Origin: a virus
DNA length: 35,910 nucleotides
Reading direction: 5' to 3' (one strand)
IMG/VR virus record: IMGVR_UViG_3300022744_000071
Coordinates: 1-35,910 of that record
Below the pieces are notes generated by a model. The model was not told the origin of the DNA. It saw nothing but the letters and a program-made list of their open reading frames with translations, and ran no database searches. Within the stretch, counting starts at the first letter, position 1; each line of letters begins with the position of its first letter. This document shows, piece by piece, positions 23,822 to 31,184 of this stretch. The position numbers and the translations under genes were made by a program.

Positions 23822-24547
23822 TCACTTTCGCGTCAGGTGGTCAAACAGCTTTTGCGCCCGCATGGGCTTGCGGATGGTCGCGTAGGCGTCAAGGATTTCG
23901 CGGTGCCAGCCCATGTGGAAGTCGTACAGGTCGGCGTTGGTTTCGAACGTCACAGTTTCGACAGAGCGGCTGGACCGCAGGTTGGCAGATCCATGCGCCA
24001 CGATCTTGCGGCCTTCGATGTTGATCAGCGCAATCTTGGTGTGCGTCCCTGCAACGGCAAGCTGGAAGCGGTCGCCTTGGTCCAGGGTCTTGTAGATGAA
24101 TTCGGCGTTGTGGCGGTTGTGCGACCAGAAATAGTCGCTGACGATGATGTTCAGGGTTCCGAGAAAGCCAGTTTCCAGCATGTTGCCGAGGCTGACCACG
24201 TTCTCATCCCCGATGGACAGGGTTGATATGGTCAGGTCATCAATCGCCGTCATGGTCTCGACGGCAAGCGCCTCGAACACGTCTCCGAAGATGAAGTTGC
24301 CGGACAAGAGCGCATCGACACGCTCACCGTCCAGAATGGCTTGGCCGCAGTCCTTCACGAAGTCCGCCGCCCGGTCGTATTTGACGGAGCGGGATGTGGG
24401 GCGCTTGGCCAGCTTTGGCAGGACGTAGCGGTTTTCCGACGTGTCGCCCTTGCCAAGGTCGAACGCGCCAAGGTCGAACGCGCCAAGGTCAAGATCGAAG
24501 TCGGCCAGACCGATGTCGATAGGCGCAAGATCAAGGTTCAAATCCAT
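23822..24547 (-). CDS. PLD-like (HKD-motif) protein beside the terminase genes, 241 aa
   Basis: ATG 24547 has AGGTGA six bases before it; an upstream GTG at 24556 is less likely. Residues about 8-35 are an acidic repeat series (DFDLDLGAFDLGAFDLGKGD) that resembles a beta-roll. The C-terminal half has the phospholipase D-type motif HTKIALINIEGRKIVAHGSA followed by NLRSS, i.e. HxK with a downstream GSxN. One HKD copy means it would act as a dimer, as in Nuc or BfiI-type nucleases. A DNA-processing role is inferred from its place before TerS. Confidence 0.65.
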   Translation of the reverse strand: MDLNLDLAPIDIGLADFDLDLGAFDLGAFDLGKGDTSENRYVLPKLAKRPTSRSVKYDRAADFVKDCGQAILDGERVDALLSGNFIFGDVFEALAVETMTAIDDLTISTLSIGDENVVSLGNMLETGFLGTLNIIVSDYFWSHNRHNAEFIYKTLDQGDRFQLAVAGTHTKIALINIEGRKIVAHGSANLRSSRSVETVTFETNADLYDFHMGWHREILDAYATIRKPMRAQKLFDHLTRK

Positions 24548-24585
24548 GCTAATCACCTGTTTACACGGGAAAATATAGCATTTTT

Positions 24586-24614
24586 CAGGGTGTTTTCCTA
24601 GAGAAAAGACCCTG
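24586..24614 (-). other. Leader stem-loop upstream of the late operon
   Basis: Arms 24586-24597 and 24603-24614 form an 11-bp stem with one mismatch and a 5-nt loop. It lies about 40 bases upstream of the PLD-like start codon. There is no T-run after it, so it is not a plain terminator. A second inverted repeat (GGTCCT/AGGACC) lies at 24661-24676. Confidence 0.55.
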
Positions 24615-24719
24615 TTGCGGGGCCTATCGTTGTTTGCGTTGGGGACATTTCGGGCTTGACGGTCCTCATTAGGACCAAGACCGCCAGCGGCTTAAGCCAG
24701 CAAAGCAGCACCTATTGCG

Positions 24720-24748
24720 ACCATACACCGCATATTGATATTTTGCAA
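24720..24748 (-). promoter_or_regulatory. Candidate late promoter
   Basis: On the minus strand TTGCAA (24743-24748) and TATGGT (24720-24725) are 17 bp apart. It starts 10 bases after the XRE regulator stop and gives a leader of roughly 165 nt with two inverted repeats before the first late gene. Between 24548 and 24758 no coding frame is evident. Confidence 0.5.
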
Positions 24749-24758
24749 GTGCGCGGCG

Positions 24759-24935
24759 CTATGCCTGCATCAACGCCAAAATCTGCGCTACCGCCAGCGC
24801 GTACAAGCGCGGAATATCGTCTGACTGGTTTTCGAGGCCCCACACTGTGCGGGGCTTGACGCCAAGTGCTTCGGCCATCTGATCTTGTGTCAGGCCCAGC
24901 GATTGCCTAGCCTGTTTCAATTCGTGTGGCCTCAT
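24759..24935 (-). CDS. XRE-family (Cro/CI-type) HTH regulator, 58 aa
   Basis: The protein begins MRPHELKQARQSLGLTQDQM and continues AEALGVKPRTVWGLENQ, a clear helix-turn-helix of the XRE class, with a short helical tail (ALAVAQILALMQA). It has no C-terminal oligomerisation or autocleavage domain. It overlaps the upstream 56-aa gene as ATGA, and both lie behind the palindromic promoter at 25146-25174, so autoregulation is likely. Confidence 0.85.
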   Translation of the reverse strand: MRPHELKQARQSLGLTQDQMAEALGVKPRTVWGLENQSDDIPRLYALAVAQILALMQA

Positions 24936-25102
24936 TCCGCCAAATCCGCAATTTCAACCTGCATGGCGATCCATTCTTTGGCAGCCACCAGCGTGCTGCA
25001 TCCCGTTTTGACACAACGGCCTTCCGCATTCACGATGTTCCACCCCATGTTGCCGACAGTTTGCTTGACGATTTCGAACCCTTTGTACATGCGCTTTGCC
25101 AT
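24932..25102 (-). CDS. Hypothetical 56-aa protein preceding the XRE regulator
   Basis: The product begins MAKRMYKGFEIVKQTVGNMG and ends VEIADLAE. It has the look of small phage proteins of about 60 residues with a beta-beta-alpha layout (AAKEWIAMQ). GGGAG precedes the start, and the same leader-like GGGAGnGACGAAGATG occurs at the rightward operon's first gene (35165-35180). Function is unknown. Confidence 0.7.
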   Translation of the reverse strand: MAKRMYKGFEIVKQTVGNMGWNIVNAEGRCVKTGCSTLVAAKEWIAMQVEIADLAE

Positions 25103-25145
25103 CTTCGTCGCTCCCGTTTAGGCTTCTGCCCGTTTCCATGACTAA

Positions 25146-25174
25146 GATATAGTCGCAAATTTTGCGACTTTCAA
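25146..25174 (-). promoter_or_regulatory. Promoter with a palindromic operator as its spacer
   Basis: On the minus strand TTGAAA (25169-25174) and TATATC (25146-25151) are separated by exactly 17 bp. The spacer GTCGCAAAATTTGCGAC is part of a perfect 19-bp palindrome. A second, imperfect copy (TCGCAAATATTGCAA) lies at 25184-25198. The likely ligand is the XRE protein encoded two genes downstream. Confidence 0.75.
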
Positions 25175-25198
25175 GGGGTATTTTGCAATATTTGCGAT

Positions 25199-25375
25199 TT
25201 ATGCCTCCGCATCCCGCATTATTTCATATTTGACCACTTCCATGACGCCCATTGCCAGCGTCAAAGGCACGCGGCCCACGTAGTCATAGATCACATCCTT
25301 GATCCGGTCGGCCATTTCTTCGGACAGGTCTTGCATTGGCTGGCCCGTGCTGACGATCTTGAACGGTTCGGTCAT
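25199..25375 (-). CDS. Hypothetical 58-aa helical protein
   Basis: I start at ATG 25375 (ATGA over the NusG-like stop). The protein reads MTEPFKIVSTGQPMQDLSEE and then an amphipathic helix (DVIYDYVGRVPLTLAMGVME). It is the last gene of the early operon. No motif was recognised. Confidence 0.65.
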   Translation of the reverse strand: MTEPFKIVSTGQPMQDLSEEMADRIKDVIYDYVGRVPLTLAMGVMEVVKYEIMRDAEA

Positions 25376-25893
25376 TCCGCCGCCCACCTTTTCGCGTTGA
25401 TCGGATCAACCGTCACTTCAACTGGACGGCCTAGCAATTCTACCCCTTGCACGGTTGCCTTGATCATTGGCACGGGGCCGCTTTCGTCAAGGCGCTGGAA
25501 CGTCGCCAGATGATCGGCAAACAGACCGCCTAGCAGTTGCAGCGCGTCACCGGGGTTGTACTCCTCCAGCCGCCTGCCAGCCTCATACTCGCCCATGCGG
25601 CGCTGATAGTCCTGTTCCACGCGGGCGCAAAATGCTTGCACATGCCGCCATTCGGTCGGGCCGATCTCCTGCACGGTGCGGTAATCGGATTTTGTCGCGT
25701 GCCAGTCGTTTGCGGATAGGCTGGCGAAAAAATAGGCCCCGAGGAACGGGCTTTCCACGATCTGCGGGCGGCGCTGTTTTGGCAGGCGCACCAATTCGAC
25801 CTTGCGCGGCGCGACGGCAAGCCCGCCCATGTCGTTAATGGCGTCGCAGATGGCGAAGACGTCCGATGGTGGCGCGGTGCAGAGTAGCTTCAT
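25372..25893 (-). CDS. NusG-like transcription elongation/antitermination protein, 173 aa
   Basis: I start at ATG 25893 (ATGA overlap). The N-terminal part follows the NGN pattern: VELVRLPKQRRPQIVESPFL, then GAYFFASL, where NusG has the 'arrive at PLLPGYVFV' strand. The C-terminal part matches a KOW domain: NPGDALQLLGGLFADHLATF and VPMIKATVQGVELLGRPVEV, in register with NusG's GD-V-GPFAG and LFGR-PVEV. NusG binds RNA polymerase and Rho or NusE. In a phage it most likely alters termination of early or late operons. Confidence 0.75.
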   Translation of the reverse strand: MKLLCTAPPSDVFAICDAINDMGGLAVAPRKVELVRLPKQRRPQIVESPFLGAYFFASLSANDWHATKSDYRTVQEIGPTEWRHVQAFCARVEQDYQRRMGEYEAGRRLEEYNPGDALQLLGGLFADHLATFQRLDESGPVPMIKATVQGVELLGRPVEVTVDPINAKRWAAE

Positions 25894-26186
25894 GCGGGCA
25901 TCCATGGTTCGCGTGGGAGGCTGACGGTCGAAATGCCGAACTGCGTCGATGACGCGCCCGCGCTGGCCACCGTGACCCTGCGCACATCAGCACGGGGCGG
26001 CACGTATGCGGGGCGCTGCGGTTTGGCGATGTGCTGGCCGTACCCGTCAGGCCGCGTCTCCGGGTGGTGCTTGCAGTAATCCTTCACCGCGCTTTCCGTG
26101 CGGCCCATGGCTCTTGCCGCGTCGGCGTTGCTCAGGTGTCGGTGGGCGATGTAGTCGGCTTTGATGCGCTCGTACAATTGCGTCAT
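25890..26186 (-). CDS. HTH-containing hypothetical protein, 98 aa
   Basis: The N-terminal 45 residues (IKADYIAHRHLSNADAARAM, then GRTESAVKDYCKHHPE) form a helix-turn-helix. The C-terminal half is Pro/Arg-rich and disordered. It overlaps both neighbours as ATGA. Together with the gene upstream, which ends in another HTH, it may make a DNA-binding pair. Confidence 0.65.
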   Translation of the reverse strand: MTQLYERIKADYIAHRHLSNADAARAMGRTESAVKDYCKHHPETRPDGYGQHIAKPQRPAYVPPRADVRRVTVASAGASSTQFGISTVSLPREPWMPA

Positions 26187-26830
26187 TTCATGCCCCGCAG
26201 CATCTCGCCAACATAGGATTTCGAAATCCCCATGCGGTTTGCGATTTCCATTAGCGTCAGGCCCTGCAGGCGCAGAGCATCGGCCTCACGCTCTTTCTGC
26301 GCACGGGTGTTTTTCCGGGCCTCTACGCTGGCATCTACCGCGTTTGACGTGCTGGTGCGCGGAACATCGTCTAGGGCCTTTGGCGGGCTTCCTATGGCCT
26401 GTGTGTGGATACTGTTGCCGCCGACCTTCTTGCGGGCGACATATCCGGCATGAACAAGACGGCGGATGCTGTCCAAGACCTGCGCGTGGGTGAGTTTCGC
26501 GGCGGCTTGGATATCCGGCACGAGGGCGTGCATGGCGATGGCGTCAAACACGGCGCGGTCACGCTCGTCGCGGGTTGTCTGACGTCCGGTTGCGTCCAGG
26601 ACGATATCCCCGGTCGGCTTGCGCTCTGCGGCACGGTCAGCGGCCCAACGGATGGCGAGGCGGGCTTCCAGGTTGGCGATCATATTCGACATTGCCGAAG
26701 AGAGCTTGTGGTCGGCCTTGATTGCGCCACAGCACAATGGCGCATGTGGGTTGTCGCGTTCCGGGTCTTTCGGGTCAATGATGTTGCCGAACGGGCGGAG
26801 GTCGGATTTCACTTCGGTCATGGCGTTCAT
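26183..26830 (-). CDS. Putative DNA-binding protein with C-terminal HTH, 215 aa
   Basis: Residues about 90-150 include ERDRAVFDAIAMHALVPDIQ and AKLTHAQVLDSIRRLVHAGY, which read as a winged-helix, and the last 35 (LRLQGLTLMEIANRMGISKS, then YVGEMLRGMK) as a resolvase-like helix-turn-helix. An N-terminal cluster HAPLCCGAIKADH may bind metal. A regulator or replication-associated protein is likely. Confidence 0.65.
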   Translation of the reverse strand: MNAMTEVKSDLRPFGNIIDPKDPERDNPHAPLCCGAIKADHKLSSAMSNMIANLEARLAIRWAADRAAERKPTGDIVLDATGRQTTRDERDRAVFDAIAMHALVPDIQAAAKLTHAQVLDSIRRLVHAGYVARKKVGGNSIHTQAIGSPPKALDDVPRTSTSNAVDASVEARKNTRAQKEREADALRLQGLTLMEIANRMGISKSYVGEMLRGMK

Positions 26831-27081
26831 GGCTTTTCTCCGTCAGCGTGGATTTTGACCCCCTCGGCGCGGCGGTTTTCGACATGCGCGGCGAAGGGCA
26901 GGTTTTCGTTAGTGCGCACTGACACGGCGGTCAGCAGTTGCGCGGCGATGGAAAGGGCGGCGCTGTGGGTCAGCGGGATTTCCGCGACGAGGCATCCGTC
27001 GATGTACGCTTTGGCAACCGGGCCGGGGTGGATGACCAACAGCGGCGGGCGCGGGGTGAAGGGGATAAGGCCGTGGGTCAT
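26827..27081 (-). CDS. Hypothetical 84-aa protein
   Basis: The product contains VAKAYIDGCLVAEIPLTHSA followed by a helix (ALSIAAQLLTAVSV). TTAGGAG lies about 9 bases before the start, and it overlaps the next gene as ATGA. It resembles small phage proteins of unknown role. Confidence 0.65.
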   Translation of the reverse strand: MTHGLIPFTPRPPLLVIHPGPVAKAYIDGCLVAEIPLTHSAALSIAAQLLTAVSVRTNENLPFAAHVENRRAEGVKIHADGEKP

Positions 27082-27093
27082 TTGCGGGCGCTC

Positions 27094-27660
27094 CTAATAG
27101 GGCAGTTCATCATCAAGGCTTTCTTCAAGTTCCGTCCGCTTGCGAACGGCTGTGATCTGCGCGCCGGGGAAAGCGGCTTTGGCATCCGCGACTATGCCGC
27201 GATAGGCGGACAGGGCGTTGGCAACCTCGCGGGGGGTGAACAGCGTAAGCCCCGGCATGGCGGATTGTGCGGCGGGCCAATCGCCGCCTTCGCGCAACAG
27301 GCCGAAGCGGAAGCCATCCACGTCAAACGTCCACACATCCGGCGCTAGCGGCTTGTGGCCTGCGTCGATGGCCAGTTGATCCATGCGGCGCAGGTTGGCG
27401 ATCAGGATGGCCACGGTTGCGGCGGTCTGCGCCGGGTCGTTGGCCGCAATGGCTGCGTTGAGTTCCGCCATGCGTGCGCCGTACTTGCGGGCGACCTCCG
27501 GCGTTTGCAGTTCGACCAGCCTATCCACGCCCCAGCGTTTGTCCATCTCGACGGCTACGCGGTCCAGCGGCCCGGTGGCGAAGTCGCATTCAACCTCCGC
27601 CGCCGTGGCTGCGCCGTAGGTCAGGCGGTCGTGCTTTTTGTGGCGGTTTGGTGCGGTCAT
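27094..27660 (-). CDS. Hypothetical 188-aa protein
   Basis: It starts with ATGA over the nuclease-like stop. A helical N-terminal part (DRVAVEMDKRWGVDRLVELQ) is followed by a region with PDVWTFDVDGFRFGLLREGG and TLFTPREVANALSAYRG. It ends acidic (ELEESLDDELPY). I know similar phage proteins only as hypothetical. Confidence 0.7.
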   Translation of the reverse strand: MTAPNRHKKHDRLTYGAATAAEVECDFATGPLDRVAVEMDKRWGVDRLVELQTPEVARKYGARMAELNAAIAANDPAQTAATVAILIANLRRMDQLAIDAGHKPLAPDVWTFDVDGFRFGLLREGGDWPAAQSAMPGLTLFTPREVANALSAYRGIVADAKAAFPGAQITAVRKRTELEESLDDELPY

Positions 27661-28193
27661 GCGGGAACCTCGCCATGTTCAAAACGTGCGCCCCGTGCAG
27701 CGTTGATTGCCTGCCAGCAGTTGGCATCATCGGCATTCCCATCGGGTTCTTCTGCTTCGGCATCTGTGATGCCCCAGAAAAGACGCGGAGACTTATCGTG
27801 AGGGTTTGGAGGCAAATATTTTGAGTTGAAGCATTCTGTCATCCAGAACGGTTCACCCCCATCCTCATGGGGCCACATCACAAGGTAATAACGATTGGTT
27901 GGTTGCCCCGCCGCCAGAAGCAACTTTCTGCCAGACTGTGAAACCAACGCTTTCCAGCGTTTCACGTGATCCGGCTCAATCACACCTTCCGGCTTCACCT
28001 CTGCCCACATGCCACCGCACAAATCAGGCAGATAGAAATCAGGCAAATACCAACCAGCATCGCCTAGGTCGAAACCTTCAGGCTCGTAATCCCAGCGCAA
28101 GCCAAGCGCTGAAAAGAAGACCGCCCACCTTGCTTCCGTGCGCGACCGAAAACGGTAGCCCTTCCAAACAGTCTCAATAGCCCTGATCGTCAT
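27657..28193 (-). CDS. PD-(D/E)XK-type endonuclease-like protein, 178 aa
   Basis: Residues 12-60 contain the nuclease core order: YRFRSRTEARWAVFFSALGL (Glu at the alpha helix), then WYLPDFYLPDL (Asp) and WAEVKPEG (E-x-K). This is the VRR/PD-(D/E)XK layout seen in phage proteins next to replication genes. AAGGAG lies 8 bases before the ATG, so it is translated independently. It probably cuts DNA in replication or recombination. Confidence 0.65.
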   Translation of the reverse strand: MTIRAIETVWKGYRFRSRTEARWAVFFSALGLRWDYEPEGFDLGDAGWYLPDFYLPDLCGGMWAEVKPEGVIEPDHVKRWKALVSQSGRKLLLAAGQPTNRYYLVMWPHEDGGEPFWMTECFNSKYLPPNPHDKSPRLFWGITDAEAEEPDGNADDANCWQAINAARGARFEHGEVPA

Positions 28194-28240
28194 GCCGGTC
28201 TCCTTGCGATTTTGATGGGGTTTCGGGGTGCCGCCGTAGG

Positions 28241-28545
28241 GGATTGCGCCACCTGCGCCACCTTTTCCCTACATCCCACAGGAATTTCGTAAGTGCTGCT
28301 GCGCCACCTGTAGTATTTCCTAACCAACTTTTAGACATAGTTGTTAATACATAAGCATTAACAACGACTTGCACTTTCAAATGAGTTATTGGGGCTGAGG
28401 TGGCGCAGGTGGCGCAATCAAGATGTGAAATTCGGCCATATGTCTGTTTTTCAAGGTTTTCTGCGCCACCTACCGTGAAGAGGTGGCGCACGACATGGCG
28501 CAAGGTGGCGCGCCAGTCCTGATGACTGATTTTCAAGGTGGCGCA
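28241..28545 (-). other. Iteron-rich putative replication origin
   Basis: Nine copies of AGGTGGCGCA or its complement TGCGCCACCT occur at 28245, 28254, 28300, 28398, 28407, 28462, 28481, 28503 (one mismatch) and 28536. They flank an AT-rich core (about 28310-28390) that holds a perfect inverted repeat GTTGTTAAT...ATTAACAAC (28340-28348, 28357-28365). An A+T-rich core between clustered iterons, next to the primase-helicase gene, is how iteron origins look. No coding frame here is convincing. Confidence 0.75.
28340..28365 (-). repeat. Inverted repeat in the AT-rich core of the origin
   Basis: Nine-base arms (28340-28348 and 28357-28365) surround an 8-nt loop. It lies between the two iteron groups and could be the unwinding element or a cruciform. 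Confidence 0.8.
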
Positions 28546-28556
28546 CTGGAAACAGA

Positions 28557-30947
28557 TCATTGCGCATTCCCTTCGGCCAAGATGTAACGCGCCAAGCTGC
28601 GGTTAGGGCCTTCGGTAAAGCGACCCGCCTTGACCCACCCGGCGCGCGTGATGATGCCCGCAATCCGCATGGTGTCGCTCTTGGTCCATCGTTCGCGCGG
28701 GATATCCAGGTACTGGAAAATGTCGCGGGTGGTTGTCTCCGTCTTGCCCGATACGGCGGCAAGCACATCAGCCGTCCAAGGGTCGTCTGGCGAGCGGGTT
28801 GCCGTGATCTGTGAGGCTTGGTTTTCGCCTTCCCGATCCAGCCACCAAACCTCGCCCGAATTGAACGCTACAACGGCTTCGGCCCAAAGCTGATCCCGGT
28901 CGCGGCGTATGCCGTCAGCATCAATCGCGGTGCAGCGCACGGGCCAGAACCGCCGCCCGCCTGTGTCATCCGTCAGATAGTCGAATGTGTTTGTCGTGCC
29001 CGCAAAGACGCAGCGCCGTGGCTCTGTCACGTCTAGGCGCGCGTAAGCTGGTCGATACCGTTCCTCCACCCGCGACAAGAAAGCCTTGACCGCCTCGTTG
29101 TCGGAGCGCCGCATGGCGGACAATTCTGGCAGCTCCACAATCCACTTACCGCGAAGGCCGGATGAAGCATCCTTATTATGCAAGTCACGAAGGCCGTCAA
29201 AGAACCACGCATCGGACGCCAGCGCGCGCAGCATGGTTGATTTGCCAATCCCCTGCCCGCCTTCCAGCATCAGCACGTTGTCAGCCTTGCAGCCGGGGAG
29301 CAGAGCGCGTGCTACAGCGGCGATAAGCCACGCCCGCCCCATCCGGTGTGTTATGCCATTCCCCGCGTCTACAGCCCCGCAATAGACAGCCAGCCATGTA
29401 TTCAGCCGAGGTTGGCCATCCCATGACAAACTGCGCAGGTAGTCTGCCACGGGAGATATGATCTTCTCGCGCGCCACCGCGTCGATCACATCGGACAAGC
29501 CGCTGCGTGGGGTGTCTGGAAAGCCATGCGAGTTGAACCAGCGTAGGGCCTCGGTGATGTTCTTCTCTGTGATGGCGTGCGGTTTGAATGATGCCTTCGG
29601 GGCCCGTGACCCTGGCACCGGGCGAAGCAACATCACACTGTTGGCGAATTCATCAAAGGCAAATATGCCCTTCCACGCCATGTGATTGTATAGGATCAAG
29701 TCACCGTTTTGCGGGCACCATACCGGCCTGCCGCGCGCATTCTTCACTAGATCGGCTTCCCAATCGGCTGATGGCTCTGGTTCTGATATGCTTGTTTCAG
29801 GTTCCTGCTTTGGTTTCACAACGTCAAAGTCTGACAGATCATCAGCGCGCAGCCTGTCAAAGGTCTGCCGTGCATCACGTTCCGCATACAGGTTGATTTC
29901 CTTCGCATATGCGATGGCTGCTTTTGACGGGTCGCCGCCATGTTCAAAGTGCGCAAACAGGTCAAAGGCGTCCCCGAAGGAGTGCCCATTCTTGCTTTGT
30001 GCGCCGATCTTGGCGGACAGGTCGCTATCAGAAAGGCTGATCCAATAGTCGCCATAGTTCCGCGTGGCGAAGGAACCAGATGACTGATATGGCGAGCGCC
30101 AGTCATTTGACTGACCATCTTGTGTGTAGCCATACTTTGCCAGCAAGTCGGCAACGCTGTGCCGCACATTGAAGATTTGACCGGGGCTTTCCGTTTCATC
30201 TATCTTGTTTGCCGCCCGGTCTGCCGCCTTGCGCGCACGCGCGGCTGCTGCTTCATCCTCTGCCGCCTTCCGCTTAGTGCGGTTGAGGTTGAAACGTTCA
30301 AGTATCTTGCTGCCTGTCAAAATCAGGCGGCTTCCCCGCACAATGTCGTATTCGTAAAAGTCACCACGGTTGGGCAAGAAGAAAAGCTGACCCGGCCTTG
30401 CGAGGGCGCGATCGGGTATAATTGCCCCTTGGCTAGCATCCTCGATCAGGTCAAAGAAAGCGTTTGAAGTTTCCGCATAGTCAGCCCCCGCGATGGGGGC
30501 CGCCAAAGGTATGACGGCCCGCCATTTCATATTCTCTGGGGTTGCCGACTTGGTGCTGTAGATCAGCAGTGATCCATCGCCGCACACGGCTTTTACCGCG
30601 GATTTCACCTCATGGATTGATGGATTGTTCTTGTCTATGTCCAAAGTCAGGACATGGAACCGCCCGTTCTGGCGTTGCGCGTCATGGTCACGCGCATCAT
30701 GTTCCATGTAATCGCTGCCAATGATCCATTGCGCCCGCGACTTTTCCACGCTTGGCGGGTTCTTGATCATTGCTGTAATTTCAACGCCAGTTATACCAAC
30801 ATATGGCTTTCCGGCGTCTGACGACCCATTTCTGCGGCCATCATTCAAGACAAGCGCATGGGTGTCCGACTGGCCCCAGCCGGTGACCAGTGAAAGCGCC
30901 GTTTTCGTTTCCTGCCGTATATTCATAGGCGCTTTCACCAATATCAT
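28557..30947 (-). CDS. VapE-type primase-helicase, 796 aa
   Basis: The N-terminal part looks like an archaeo-eukaryotic-type primase: LTLDIDKNN with DxD near 103-105, then WRAVIPLAAP and RPGQLFFLPN. The C-terminal half is a superfamily 3-like helicase of the virulence-associated E family with Walker A GGQGIGKST (563-571), a Walker B-like ELPELS (605-610) and a sensor-like CVFAGTTNT (about 646-654). It would open the origin and prime replication, with host polymerase doing synthesis. The start (30947, or an ATG 21 bases later) is uncertain, as neither has a good Shine-Dalgarno sequence. Confidence 0.85.
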   Translation of the reverse strand: MILVKAPMNIRQETKTALSLVTGWGQSDTHALVLNDGRRNGSSDAGKPYVGITGVEITAMIKNPPSVEKSRAQWIIGSDYMEHDARDHDAQRQNGRFHVLTLDIDKNNPSIHEVKSAVKAVCGDGSLLIYSTKSATPENMKWRAVIPLAAPIAGADYAETSNAFFDLIEDASQGAIIPDRALARPGQLFFLPNRGDFYEYDIVRGSRLILTGSKILERFNLNRTKRKAAEDEAAAARARKAADRAANKIDETESPGQIFNVRHSVADLLAKYGYTQDGQSNDWRSPYQSSGSFATRNYGDYWISLSDSDLSAKIGAQSKNGHSFGDAFDLFAHFEHGGDPSKAAIAYAKEINLYAERDARQTFDRLRADDLSDFDVVKPKQEPETSISEPEPSADWEADLVKNARGRPVWCPQNGDLILYNHMAWKGIFAFDEFANSVMLLRPVPGSRAPKASFKPHAITEKNITEALRWFNSHGFPDTPRSGLSDVIDAVAREKIISPVADYLRSLSWDGQPRLNTWLAVYCGAVDAGNGITHRMGRAWLIAAVARALLPGCKADNVLMLEGGQGIGKSTMLRALASDAWFFDGLRDLHNKDASSGLRGKWIVELPELSAMRRSDNEAVKAFLSRVEERYRPAYARLDVTEPRRCVFAGTTNTFDYLTDDTGGRRFWPVRCTAIDADGIRRDRDQLWAEAVVAFNSGEVWWLDREGENQASQITATRSPDDPWTADVLAAVSGKTETTTRDIFQYLDIPRERWTKSDTMRIAGIITRAGWVKAGRFTEGPNRSLARYILAEGNAQ

Positions 30948-30956
30948 GGGGTGGGT

Positions 30957-31184
30957 CTAGTCTTCGATCAGGCTAAATCCGCCTGATGGTGGTGGAAGCC
31001 ACCCGAGGTGACGGTGGCAATTTGCGCAGCGCACGCCGTCATGGTGCGGCCCAACTTGGCCTGTCAGGATGCCTGACACGCCGCCGCAATATCGGCATGG
31101 GCGCAACGCGGGCTTGCTGCCGTCCAGCGCCACGCAGGCACTAGACGGCAATCCGTTCACGTCGTCTGATGCGAGGTTGAACAT
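30957..31184 (-). CDS. Zinc-ribbon protein, 75 aa
   Basis: Two CxxC pairs (CRYCGG and CANCHRHLGW) separated by about 20 residues form a zinc ribbon. It overlaps the ssDNA-binding protein stop by one base (TGATG), and directly precedes the primase-helicase. A nucleic-acid-binding accessory role in replication is plausible. Confidence 0.75.
   Translation of the reverse strand: MFNLASDDVNGLPSSACVALDGSKPALRPCRYCGGVSGILTGQVGPHHDGVRCANCHRHLGWLPPPSGGFSLIED

Noticed and set aside
24954-25139. 61-codon minus-strand frame over the 56-aa gene
   Set aside because: It has no ribosome-binding site, and its sequence is the shifted frame of the gene at 24932-25102, which is tied to the regulator by ATGA.
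28174-28560. 128-codon minus-strand frame starting by ATGA on the primase-helicase stop
   Set aside because: It is made of the iteron repeats, overlaps the nuclease gene by 20 bases, while that gene has its own good ribosome-binding site, and its composition is irregular. I read the segment as an origin.
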